From Methylohalobius crimeensis 10Ki (GTDB lineage Bacteria > Pseudomonadota > Gammaproteobacteria > Methylococcales > Methylothermaceae), in contig NZ_ATXB01000001.1 of assembly GCF_000421465.1 (NCBI RefSeq), forward strand, positions 62,001 through 126,000: a stretch of DNA of 64,000 bases. The letters run 5' to 3'. Below, one piece after another: positions 38,492-46,128 of the stretch. The notes beneath the pieces are model-generated. The model was not told the origin of the DNA, did no database searches, and saw only the letters and a program-made list of their open reading frames with translations. How positions within the stretch are numbered: the first letter of the stretch is position 1; every line of letters starts with the position of its first letter. A program made the translations under genes and the position numbers.

Positions 38492-39762
38492 GAAGCGGCA
38501 TCCTCGGGTAACGGTTGCAACTGATGGGGATGATAGTGTACCCGCAGTGCCTTCAGATCGGTGGTGGTGGTCTGCGGTTGCAATTGTGCTTGCCACCGTG
38601 GCTCGCGCACCAGATCGTGATAGAGGCGCAGCACGACGGCATCGGGCAGGGTCGGATACCGCTGCTGCAGCCAGGTCATCAGATTGTGCACCGGCAGTGC
38701 GGCCTGAAGCGCTTCGCGCAGTTCGGTCTCATCGATCCAGGCGCTCAAATCGGCCGGATCGGCCGGTAATTCCTCCGGGAAGGCCTCTGGTCGAGGCGTA
38801 TAATCCCGGGCTTCGGCCATCAGGGTGCGGATCTCGTCCCCCAAATGAATGCGGCTGCGGCGCTCCCGTTGCCACAATGGCAGCTTGCTTTGCGCGCCGT
38901 GGCGTCGCAATCCGCGGGCCAGCCCCTGTTTGCGCACCCGACCCAGCAGATGGCTGATGGATGCCGACAGCTGATTATGTTGCCGTGCCTCTTCCCGCAA
39001 CGGCAACAGCGTATCGGCGCATTGCTGGGCGACGACCCGCCCCAGGCGGCGCAGCTCCTTGGCCTGATAGGCCACCTGCCGCAGTTGCAGGCGGTGGGTG
39101 TAGAGCGCTCCGCGAACCGACAGGACTTCCGTGGCCGCATCCAGCGCCTGCTCGGCCGCGACCAGATAGGGATAGAAGGTGCCGTCGGAGCCGCTGTCCA
39201 TCATCTCGTTCATCGGTTCGACATACTGATCGTAGGCTTCCAGCACGGCTTGATAGCGCCGGTCGATGGGCATGGCGGCGTCGCCGGCCTTGGCGTTTTC
39301 CGCCAGTTCCAGGATGGCATGGCGGTCCTGATCCAGCTGCTGACCGATCTGGCGGAACAGTTCGGAAAGGCGCCCCGCTCCGCGGCGCATCAGATCGGAA
39401 TCGTTCCGATGCAATCCTTCGCGGAGCTGCTCTGTCGCCTGCCGAATCGCCTCGACCCGGGCCTTGAGCACCGACGACAGCCCCAGCTCGTGCTCGCGGG
39501 TCAGTCCGCGGACAAATTCCAGCACCAGGGGGTTAAGCTGCAGGTGGGAGGTGCGACTCAGAAGCTGCAGCAAATCCGCGTTGCAGAGGGAGCGCAGGGC
39601 GGCGGCGTGGTCTTCCGGCCCGGCCCGGGGCTGATGCTTGGCGATCACCGCCAGCACCTGGCGCTCTTCGAAGGCGGGCATATCCCGCGATGCACGCGCC
39701 AGGTCTTCGATGATCTCCCAATGTCTATGCAGTTGGGCGACGAGGCTTTTCGGGGTGGCCAT
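38488..39762 (-). CDS. mksF: Kleisin-like condensin subunit MksF/JetA
   Basis: This 424-residue, mostly helical protein starts with a winged-helix-like segment (AQLHRHWEIIEDLARASRDM) followed by VLEFVRGLTREHELGLSSVL and RVEAIRQATEQLREGL. The helical middle contains DRRYQAVLEAYDQYVEPMNE then MMDSGSDGTFYP. The C-terminal winged helix (about 340-424) would close the MksB ring. It resembles MukF-type kleisins of Mks systems rather than the DUF3375 JetA form, as far as I can judge by eye. It is the first gene of the operon. Its ribosome site is weak, so the upstream promoter needs mapping. Confidence 0.82.
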   Translation of the reverse strand: MATPKSLVAQLHRHWEIIEDLARASRDMPAFEERQVLAVIAKHQPRAGPEDHAAALRSLCNADLLQLLSRTSHLQLNPLVLEFVRGLTREHELGLSSVLKARVEAIRQATEQLREGLHRNDSDLMRRGAGRLSELFRQIGQQLDQDRHAILELAENAKAGDAAMPIDRRYQAVLEAYDQYVEPMNEMMDSGSDGTFYPYLVAAEQALDAATEVLSVRGALYTHRLQLRQVAYQAKELRRLGRVVAQQCADTLLPLREEARQHNQLSASISHLLGRVRKQGLARGLRRHGAQSKLPLWQRERRSRIHLGDEIRTLMAEARDYTPRPEAFPEELPADPADLSAWIDETELREALQAALPVHNLMTWLQQRYPTLPDAVVLRLYHDLVREPRWQAQLQPQTTTTDLKALRVHYHPHQLQPLPEDAAS

Positions 39763-40046
39763 AAAATGCTTTAACTTCTCTGACGAGGTTTTCCTTTTAC
39801 AGGTTATTTTGCCATATCATCGGGACTGTCCCTCTGCTGAGGCGGGATTAGTAGGGAAGCCGTAGGAATCGTTATCCCCCCGCTGGCGGGGAGGGAGGAG
39901 CGAGGGTGTGGTCAAAGAAAGATTTGATTCCCCCTCATCCTAGCCTTCTCCCCCAAGGGGAGAAGGGACTATGCCGATGGTGAACAGTTGTTTCCGTCCT
40001 GGTGTGAGCGGGAATCGGAAGCCTCCTCTTGCGATTGCCGTGCTGC
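39763..40046. other. Gene-free leader of the mks operon
   Basis: These 284 bases hold no credible gene. They contain the promoter region of mksF, which reads toward lower coordinates, and one repeat of the miniature-element core at 39875-39970. I see no clear -35/-10 pair by eye. Confidence 0.5.
39875..39970. repeat. Core-only relative of the miniature element
   Basis: CCCCCGCTGGCGGGG, a GAGGGTGTGGTCAAAGAAAG stretch, then CCCTCATCCTAGCCTTCTCC and a second hairpin ending GGGAGAAGGGA follow the same order as the inside of the element at 17490-17793. The AGTCTGTTTCAAAAC ends are missing. It lies just upstream of mksF and downstream of the MIT-domain relic. Confidence 0.55.
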
Positions 40047-40270
40047 CTAAGCCTGCTTGATAAACGTTACCTCGAAGGCCTTGCCGGAGCGAAACTGCTG
40101 CAGCCGATTGGCAAAAGCAAAGGCCTCGTCGTTCATCTCGTAGTGTTGGAATATATCCAGGCCTTTGTCCAGCGATATCCTCCAGCCGTGGTCCGTTACG
40201 ATATGACGGGCGTGAATGGTGCCGGTTTCGTCAAACTCCCAAGTGAAGTCGACATGAATCGTGCCGGGTT
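40047..40270 (-). pseudogene. C-terminal remnant of a MIT_C/phospholipase D-like domain protein
   Basis: About 70 codons remain without a start: FTWEFDETGTIHARHIVTDH, then GWRISLDKGLDIFQHYEMND and AFAFANRLQQ, ending KAFEVTFIKQA. From memory this is the conserved end of proteins with a MIT C-terminal (phospholipase D-like) domain that occur in phage-defence loci. It is joined in a different frame to the start of a RecQ-like helicase at about 40267-40270, so the genes between were deleted. Confidence 0.55.
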
Positions 40271-40401
40271 CGCTGAACTACCAGTAGCTTTTTGCGCTGG
40301 CTTACCAAAGCATCAATGGCTTCCCATTGGCCACTACGGAAGCTTGCGGTTGCGTTTCCCACCGCAGTACGCAGCAACGCTTCAGCATCGGTTCTGTTCA
40401 T
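40267..40401 (-). pseudogene. N-terminal remnant of a RecQ-like DNA helicase
   Basis: A 45-codon fragment begins at an ATG and encodes ASFRSGQWEAIDALVSQRKK followed by LLVVQRT, the Q-motif and the start of the helicase up to just before its Walker A loop. The next bases belong to the MIT-domain relic. The reading is lost, so no helicase can be made. Confidence 0.6.
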
Positions 40402-40436
40402 AGGTCATTCTTATTACCATTGGATAGCCGCATCGC

Positions 40437-40760
40437 TTAAATGCCAGCAGACGGACGCCATGCGGCCCGGCCTAAACATTGTGCCGACAGCACACGGAAA
40501 TACGTGCGCCACTCATTGCGCAGCCGGGACAGGATAATCAGGCTGTCGATGGGCATGGCGGTGCCAGTCTGTTCCTCGCGCTCGACGATCATGCGCAGGA
40601 ATTCGGCGTCCGCGTCCGCCGCGCTCATGCGCACGGATACCTTGTGAGCGGACGACCTGGAATAGTCCGGGGCGGTACGTCCGTAGCGGAGCATGCCCTC
40701 GAAGATTCGGTCGATGCCCCGGCCCGTGCGTTCGGCCAAGCTGGATTGCCGCTGAACAAA
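40437..40760 (-). pseudogene. C-terminal remnant of an AlbA_2/ATP-binding DNA-binding protein
   Basis: The fragment contains LAERTGRGIDRIFEGMLRYG, then RTAPDYSRSSAHKVSVRMSA and FLRMIVEREEQTGTAMPIDS followed by LIILSRLRNE. This is the ATP-binding C-terminal region of RecG-like/AlbA_2 transcriptional regulator-type proteins, which are frequent in defence islands. The N-terminal AlbA_2 domain is missing and the sequence after LRNE looks like noise before the stop. Confidence 0.5.
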
Positions 40761-40804
40761 GTCCGGTCCTTGATCACGGCAAGCAGGCGCTTCTGCCTGT
40801 GACC

Positions 40805-40913
40805 GGGTTTTGCTGTACTTTTTCGTCGATGCGCTCCTGCAGGATGTCCAGTTGGCCTTTGAGCTGCTGAATGCGATCACAGTCAAATTCAGTAAAATTC
40901 TTTCTTTAAAGTG
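40805..40913 (-). pseudogene. Unidentified coding-like fragment with heptad pattern
   Basis: One minus-strand frame gives NFTEFDCDRIQQLKGQLDIL then QERIDEKVQQN. Its composition is protein-like and its spacing resembles a coiled coil, but there is no start and it ends in stops. I cannot name a family. It lies between yicC and the AlbA relic and is probably another piece of the decayed island. Confidence 0.25.
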
Positions 40914-40944
40914 CTATAAGAACGCGACAAAACGCCATAGAACA

Positions 40945-41811
40945 TCATTCTATATTCTGCACCTGCTCGCGCATTTGCTCGATCAAGACCTTGATTTCGA
41001 TCGCGTACTGGGTCAATGCGGTGGAAGCCGACTTGGCGGCCAGGGTATTGGCCTCGCGGTTCATTTCCTGACATAGAAAGTCCAGGTGCCGGCCGATGGG
41101 GTGATCCTGAGTCAGGAGGCGGTCCGCTTCCTCCAGATGGGTGTCGAGCCGGTCCAGTTCTTCGGTCACATCCCATTTCTGAGCCAGGTAGACCAGCTCC
41201 TGTTCGAGCCGGTCGAAATCCGGGGTCTGCCCCAGTTCCCGGATTTTCCCCAGCAGTTTTTCCCGCAACTGGGGAAGCGCCTGCGGCAGGGCCTGACGGG
41301 CTTGGGTCACTTGCCGGTGTATTTCTTCGCAGCGCTGGCGGAGAAATTGCGCCAGTTGGACGCCTTCCCTTTGGCGCATCGTCAACAGTTTTTCCAAGGC
41401 CGCCTCGAGGCTTTCCAGGGCGGCGGCCTCTACCGTTTCCCGATCCATGCCCGCTTCCTGCAAGACGCCGGGCCAGCGTGCCACTTCCAGGGGAGATACC
41501 GGTGCCGAAGCTCCCAGCAAGGGTTCGATTTCCGAAAGCGCCCGGACCACCGCTTCGGCGACCGGCCGGTTGAGTTCGAAGGCGAACGAAGCATCCGTGG
41601 ACGGTCCCAACTTCAAGGCGCATTCCACTTTACCCCGGTTGAGACGGCCGCCGATCCGTTTCCGGATCTCGGGCTCTAAGAAGCGCAGATTGTCCGGCAG
41701 GCGGAGGATCAAATCCAAATAGCGGGAGTTGAGCGAGCGGATCTCCCAGCGAACAGTGTAGTGTGGTGTCCGGCCTTCGTGCTCGGAGAAGGCGGTCATG
41801 CTGTAGACCAT
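40945..41811 (-). CDS. yicC: YicC/YloC-family endoribonuclease
   Basis: This 288-residue protein begins MVYSMTAFSEHEGR and has WEIRSLNSRYLDLILRLPDN, FLEPEIRKRIGGRLNRGKVE and the C-terminal DHPIGRHLDFLCQEMNREAN followed by TLAAKSASTAL. The last block holds the acidic and His residues thought to form the active site. YicC proteins are RNases linked to sRNA (RyhB) decay. The start at 41811 aligns with the E. coli start; the next ATG at 41799 is possible. It is divergent from the kinase gene by 66 bases. Confidence 0.94.
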   Translation of the reverse strand: MVYSMTAFSEHEGRTPHYTVRWEIRSLNSRYLDLILRLPDNLRFLEPEIRKRIGGRLNRGKVECALKLGPSTDASFAFELNRPVAEAVVRALSEIEPLLGASAPVSPLEVARWPGVLQEAGMDRETVEAAALESLEAALEKLLTMRQREGVQLAQFLRQRCEEIHRQVTQARQALPQALPQLREKLLGKIRELGQTPDFDRLEQELVYLAQKWDVTEELDRLDTHLEEADRLLTQDHPIGRHLDFLCQEMNREANTLAAKSASTALTQYAIEIKVLIEQMREQVQNIE

Positions 41812-41877
41812 GAGGCGAAACCGACTATGATTAAACTTGCAGCATAGTAAGCGCAAACCCGTGAGGATGAAACCCCG

Positions 41878-42798
41878 ATGTTGAAGGCCCCCTCGTCCAC
41901 CGATGCCCAGGACCAAGCATTCGTCCATCTGCCCTTGGGGACGGTGATCGATCATTATGTCATCGAACGGCCGTTGGCCGACGGCGGCTTCAGTGCCGTC
42001 TATCTGGCCCGCCATCTCGTCGATCAGACCCAAGTGGCGATCAAGGAATACCTGCCGCGCAAGCTCGCCTATCGGAACTGGGAGGGGCAGGTGGTGCCCC
42101 ACAGCGAGGACACCCGCTCCCTGTTTCTCCGTGGTCGGCGCCTGTTCGTGGAAGAAGCCCGCATGTTGGCCACCCTCAAACACCCCAATATCGTCGAAGT
42201 GACCAGCTTCTTCCACGCCAACGATACGGTCTATATGGTCATGACCTACGATTACGGCAAAAGCCTGGGTTGGTATATGAAGCGTCAGCCCAAGCGTCTC
42301 GACGGTGTTTTTTTTCTGGCAGTCATAGGCAAGTTGCTGCAGGCGCTGGCTGCCATTCACCGCCACGGTTTTTTGCATCTGGATCTGAAGCCGGAAAATA
42401 TCCTTATCCGTCCCGGTAACGATCCGCTTCTGTTGGATTTCGGGGCGGCCCAACCCTACCCCAAAAGCAAGGACAATTGGAAACGTCCCGGCAAGATTCG
42501 GACGCCGGGGTTTTCACCGCCGGAGCAATACCGCTCCAATTGGCCCCTCGGCCCCTGGAGCGACTTGTACGGTTTGGGCGCGACACTCCGAACGTGCCTG
42601 GACCGCCGTCCCCCACCCATGGTCACCGATCGCCTCGAACGAGACACGCTCAAGCCCGCCCGGCGTCTGTATCGAAACCAATACCCCGGGGGGTTGCTGG
42701 AGGCGATCGACCGGGCCATGCAACTGGACCCTGCAAACCGACCCCAATCGGTGGCAGAATTCGAGTCCTTGCTAACCGATAAGGGAACCGTGTCATGA
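41878..42798 (+). CDS. Hanks-type serine/threonine protein kinase (non-RD)
   Basis: This 306-residue cytosolic kinase has a glycine loop LADGGFSAVYLARH, the ATP lysine K56 in VAIKEYLP, a catalytic loop HLDLKPENIL (His167, Asp169, Lys171, Asn174) and DFGAAQ (187-189). The arginine of the usual HRD is a leucine, so it is a non-RD kinase and may not need activation-loop phosphorylation. There is no transmembrane segment or sensor; the C-terminal lobe ends with RAMQLDPANRPQSVAEFESL. Its stop overlaps the start of an MCE-domain lipoprotein gene (ATGA). Confidence 0.92.
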   Translation: MLKAPSSTDAQDQAFVHLPLGTVIDHYVIERPLADGGFSAVYLARHLVDQTQVAIKEYLPRKLAYRNWEGQVVPHSEDTRSLFLRGRRLFVEEARMLATLKHPNIVEVTSFFHANDTVYMVMTYDYGKSLGWYMKRQPKRLDGVFFLAVIGKLLQALAAIHRHGFLHLDLKPENILIRPGNDPLLLDFGAAQPYPKSKDNWKRPGKIRTPGFSPPEQYRSNWPLGPWSDLYGLGATLRTCLDRRPPPMVTDRLERDTLKPARRLYRNQYPGGLLEAIDRAMQLDPANRPQSVAEFESLLTDKGTVS

Positions 42799-43442
42799 AA
42801 GCGCTTGCTTGGATCGTGTGCTTGGCTTCTGTTTTGATGGGCTGTCAAAGCCGGGATCTGAATTTTTTCATTCGTTTTCAGGAGGTGGATGGCCTCGAAG
42901 CCGGAGACCGGGTCTACCTGGCCGGCCGGGAAGTGGGGCAAGTGGAAACCATTCAGCCGGTGGAGGACGGCAGTCTGTGGGTGGCGGTGCAGATTCGCGC
43001 CCCCCACGGATCGAAGGTGACCGGCGGTTCGCGCTACACCATCGAACCCGATCCCGTCCGGCCGCGGCGCCAAAGCATTTGGATCGCCCCCAATCCGGAG
43101 GGCGAGCCGATCAAGGAGGGGGCGGTGGTCGAAGGGAGCGAACCCATGGCGGAATTGTTCGGCCCCATCCTCCGGGGATTCGGCGAGAGTATGGAAGCCT
43201 TGCAGAAGGAATTCCAAGGCTTGTCGAGAGAGTTGGAGAAGATTCCCCAATCGCCCGAATTCCAGAACCTCCAGCGGCGCTTGGAGAACCTGATGGAAGA
43301 AATGCGCGAGGCGGAAAAGAAGATGGAGCGGGATGTCCTTCCCCGTCTGAAAGAGGAAATGGAGCGCTTGCGCGAGGAGATGGAAAAATCCCGCCCCGAG
43401 AAAAAACCGGCGCCTTCCGAGCGGGAGCCCATCGACTTATGA
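42795..43442 (+). CDS. MCE/MlaD-domain lipoprotein with C-terminal coiled coil
   Basis: This 215-residue lipoprotein has signal peptide and lipobox VLMGC with Cys17. An MCE domain (about 22-110) follows: IRFQEVDGLEAGDRVYLAGR and EVGQVETIQPVEDG. A long charged coiled coil (about 120-200) then runs with many Glu, Lys and Met. MCE proteins form hexameric lipid-transport tunnels or bridges. PqiB and LetB are membrane-anchored, and MlaD has one TM, so a lipidated MCE protein with no permease nearby is unusual. It is co-translated with the kinase. Confidence 0.85.
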   Translation: MKALAWIVCLASVLMGCQSRDLNFFIRFQEVDGLEAGDRVYLAGREVGQVETIQPVEDGSLWVAVQIRAPHGSKVTGGSRYTIEPDPVRPRRQSIWIAPNPEGEPIKEGAVVEGSEPMAELFGPILRGFGESMEALQKEFQGLSRELEKIPQSPEFQNLQRRLENLMEEMREAEKKMERDVLPRLKEEMERLREEMEKSRPEKKPAPSEREPIDL

Positions 43443-43443
43443 G

Positions 43444-43884
43444 TCAGGGCTGCAGGACGAAAAGCGCCTCGATCGTCAGCCAGCCCAGCAGAATGACGGC
43501 GAAGATGAGATTCATCAACAGCCGTACCGGAATGCCCGGCGGCGTTTCCTCGGTGTAGGGGACGAAGTAATCGGCGCCGCCCAATAATTTCTCGCAGGCC
43601 AGGATGCGCCGGCATTTGAGTTCGTAGAAGGCTTGGGTGCGCCGGTCCAATATCCAGAAGAGCAGGGTCATCAAAATCCCGAACACCGACACATAAGCGT
43701 GGTAGGGATGGAGCTCGGTGATGGCGAAGGTGGCCGCGCCGATCACCGCGTTGATGGCGACGAAGATGGCGAAGCGTTTGTAGCGGAGTTCGATGTAGGC
43801 GCGGGCGTTGATGCACGCCTGGCGGTAGAACTCCAATAAAACGTCGATGTCGACTTTGTCCAAATGATGCTGATGAACACTCAT
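43444..43884 (-). CDS. Small integral membrane protein of unknown function
   Basis: This 146-residue protein has a charged N-terminal helix (KVDIDVLLEFYRQACINARA), two adjacent TM segments (about 43-59 and 66-84), a conserved-looking cytoplasmic stretch LDRRTQAFYELKCRRILACE and a final TM (about 121-140). The layout resembles RipA-like membrane proteins, but that is a weak guess. It ends one base from the lipoprotein gene stop (convergent). The acyl hydroxylase gene lies 46 bases upstream of its start on the same strand and probably shares its transcript. Confidence 0.75.
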   Translation of the reverse strand: MSVHQHHLDKVDIDVLLEFYRQACINARAYIELRYKRFAIFVAINAVIGAATFAITELHPYHAYVSVFGILMTLLFWILDRRTQAFYELKCRRILACEKLLGGADYFVPYTEETPPGIPVRLLMNLIFAVILLGWLTIEALFVLQP

Positions 43885-43930
43885 GGCTATCCTCGGTTTT
43901 TGTTTTTCTCAGATTCCATGGGATGGCATT

Positions 43931-44800
43931 CTAGCGCTTTTGCCGCGGCGGAGACCACACGCGGCGGTTGATGACATAACCGTCGACCGGTTCGGCGAAC
44001 GGAAACGCCAACAGGCCCGGCAGCCAAGCCACCTGTTTGGGACGATGATAACCGTGCAGACCGATGGTCATTCCTTCGTGTCCCGCGCGGGGTTGGGCGC
44101 GGTAAGTCCCCAGCAGGCGGTCCCACCAGGGTAGGTTGAAGCCGAAGTTGCTGTTGGTTTCGTCTTCTTCCACCGAATGATGGACCCGGTGCATGTCCGG
44201 GGTCACCACCAGCCAGCGCAGAACCCGGTCCAACCCGAGAGGCAGTCGGATGTTGCCGTGATTGAACAGGGCGGTGGCGTTGAGGAGTACCTCGAAAATC
44301 ACCACCGCCACCACCGGCACGCCCAGCACCACGATGGCGGAAAACTTGATCAGCAAGGACAGAAGGATTTCCAGGGGATGGAAACGGAGACCGGTGGTGA
44401 CGTCGAAATCCACGTCGGCGTGATGCACCCGGTGCAGTCGCCAAAACGCCGGAACGGCGTGCATCATCACGTGCTGAAGATAAACGACCAAATCCAGCGC
44501 CATGACCGACCCGATCACCGCCCAGACGAACGGGGGCCGATAGTGATGCAACAATCCCCAGCCGTGCTCGGCGGCAAACGCCGCCACGCCCACCGCGGCG
44601 GCGGGGAACAAGAGGCGGACCAATAAACTGTTGAGCGCCACCAACACAAGATTGTTCAGCCAGCGCACGGTTTTCGAGAGAATCAGCCGTCGCCGCGGGG
44701 TGATCCTCTCCCATCCGGCCATGATGGCGAGGACGCCGAGGGTGCATCCCAAGCGAATGATCACTTCGTGGCTCAAGATCCAGTCGTTCCAATCGGGCAT
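43931..44800 (-). CDS. Fatty acid hydroxylase / sterol desaturase superfamily enzyme
   Basis: This 289-residue di-iron membrane enzyme has the three histidine clusters VVYLQHVMMHAVPAFW (H110, H114), RLHRVHHADVDFDVTTGLRF (H123, H126, H127) and TPDMHRVHHSVEEDETNSNF (H204, H207, H208). NFGFNLPWWDRLLGTYRAQP is a further family block. About five TM helices hold the metal ligands on the cytosolic side. It oxidises a lipid tail or carotenoid-like substrate; the substrate cannot be read from the sequence. Confidence 0.92.
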   Translation of the reverse strand: MPDWNDWILSHEVIIRLGCTLGVLAIMAGWERITPRRRLILSKTVRWLNNLVLVALNSLLVRLLFPAAAVGVAAFAAEHGWGLLHHYRPPFVWAVIGSVMALDLVVYLQHVMMHAVPAFWRLHRVHHADVDFDVTTGLRFHPLEILLSLLIKFSAIVVLGVPVVAVVIFEVLLNATALFNHGNIRLPLGLDRVLRWLVVTPDMHRVHHSVEEDETNSNFGFNLPWWDRLLGTYRAQPRAGHEGMTIGLHGYHRPKQVAWLPGLLAFPFAEPVDGYVINRRVWSPPRQKR

Positions 44801-44860
44801 CGAATGCCTCCCCTCCTATATCATGTCATCATTCAGGGCACAGGTGAGTATTTGCAGAGG

Positions 44861-44943
44861 GAAGCCGGAGAGCGCCCTGCGGGACCGTGCGCAGAGTACA
44901 TGGAGGTATTTACAGCGTGTCCCGTAGGGCGCTCTTCGGCTTC
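44861..44943. repeat. Long inverted repeat between two divergent genes
   Basis: 25-base arms (44861-44885 and 44919-44943) pair with two mismatches: GAAGCCGGAGAGCGCCCTGC against the inverse of GCGCTCTTCGGCTTC with its upstream GTCCCGTAGG. The loop is 33 bases, and each arm is preceded by a GTATTTxCAG. It lies in the 219-base gap upstream of both neighbours, so it is not a terminator for either. Confidence 0.65.
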
Positions 44944-45019
44944 CAAGGAGCGTTTGGGATAACCCAATGCCCACCTGTTGCCGCGTTTGTAATAGGTATC
45001 ATACTCGAGGAGGAAAACC

Positions 45020-45880
45020 ATGGCTGAGACAAAATCGTCCATCGCATGGCTCGGCACCGGCTTGATGGGCCGGCCGATGGCCGAACGCCTGCTGGCGGAA
45101 GGGTATCATCCCGTCAAGGTTTGGAACCGCACGCCGTCCAAAGCCGAGGCGTTGCGGGAAAAGGGCGCCCAAGCGTGTGCCACGCCCGGAGACGCCGCAG
45201 CCGATAGCGAAATCGTCTTTACCATGCTCAGCGATTTCGCCGCCACCGAAGCGGCTCTGCAAGAGATCGACCCGGCCGGTAAGGTCCTCGTGCAGATGGC
45301 CACCGTCGGCCCCGAGGAAAGCCGGCAATTGGCGGATCGGGTGAACCGCGCCGGCGGCGCTTATTTGGAAGCGCCGGTGCTCGGCAGCATTCCCGAAGCC
45401 AAGGCCGGCAAGCTGATCATCATGGCCGGCGGTTCGGAAAACGTCTTTGTTAAAGTCCGGCCGCTCCTAACCTGTCTGGGATCGGAGCCGCGCCTGATCG
45501 GCGAGACGGGAAAAGCCGCGGCCTGCAAGCTGGCGTTGAATCAACTCATCGCTTCCCTCACCGCGGCGTTCGCCACCAGCCTGGCCTACGTGGAGGCACA
45601 CGGCGCCCCGGTGGATACCTTCATGGATATTCTGAAGCAAAGCGCGCTCTATGCCCCCACCTTCGACAAGAAACTGCCGCGGATGGCGGCGCACGATTAC
45701 CGCAATCCCAACTTCCCCACCGAGCATTTGATCAAAGACATCGATTTGTTTGTCCAAGGCGCCGGGGCGATCGATACGCAAGTGCTTGAAAAACTGCGCC
45801 GGTTGTATCAGAGCGCCCTGGAAGGTCACGAACGCGAGGATTACTCGTGCGTGTTCGAGGCGGTTCTGGAAAAGAGATAA
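45020..45880 (+). CDS. Beta-hydroxyacid dehydrogenase family reductase
   Basis: This 286-residue NAD(P)-dependent enzyme has a Rossmann loop WLGTGLMGRPMAERLL (residues 12-17) with NRTPSKAEAL at the second strand, suggesting NADPH. The substrate motif is EAPVLGSIPEAKAG, and the catalytic Lys170 is in KAAACKLALNQL. The distal FPTEHLIKDIDLF signature is present. It resembles glyoxylate/succinic semialdehyde reductases and 3-hydroxyisobutyrate dehydrogenases; the exact substrate is uncertain. GAGGAGG lies upstream at a good distance. Confidence 0.92.
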   Translation: MAETKSSIAWLGTGLMGRPMAERLLAEGYHPVKVWNRTPSKAEALREKGAQACATPGDAAADSEIVFTMLSDFAATEAALQEIDPAGKVLVQMATVGPEESRQLADRVNRAGGAYLEAPVLGSIPEAKAGKLIIMAGGSENVFVKVRPLLTCLGSEPRLIGETGKAAACKLALNQLIASLTAAFATSLAYVEAHGAPVDTFMDILKQSALYAPTFDKKLPRMAAHDYRNPNFPTEHLIKDIDLFVQGAGAIDTQVLEKLRRLYQSALEGHEREDYSCVFEAVLEKR

Positions 45881-45905
45881 TCGGGATCCTTGGGCCGCGC
45901 ACCGG

Positions 45906-46106
45906 GTCATCGAGTCAGAGGAAGTATCTCCAGGGGTGGTATTAGATTACAATGCTGAAAATCAGGTCGTCGGTGTAGAAATTCTAAACCTATCCAAACG
46001 GGTCCCTCGCCCGGAATTGAATAAATTAGTTTTCGAACCATGCCAGATAGGATGGCGAGTTAAATCCTTAAATGGCTCAGCCAAGCTGTATTGCGGTACG
46101 TCGTGA
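45906..46106 (+). pseudogene. DUF2283 protein, C-terminal remnant
   Basis: The frame has no start of its own and encodes VIESEEVSPGVVLDYNAENQ then VVGVEILNLSKRVP, the standard second half of DUF2283 proteins, which are antitoxin-like partners of DUF4258 toxins. The N-terminal beta strands and the partner gene are missing. The tail after LVFE is also not family-like. Confidence 0.6.
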
Positions 46107-46128
46107 TCGCTAGCAGAAACATCTGCTT

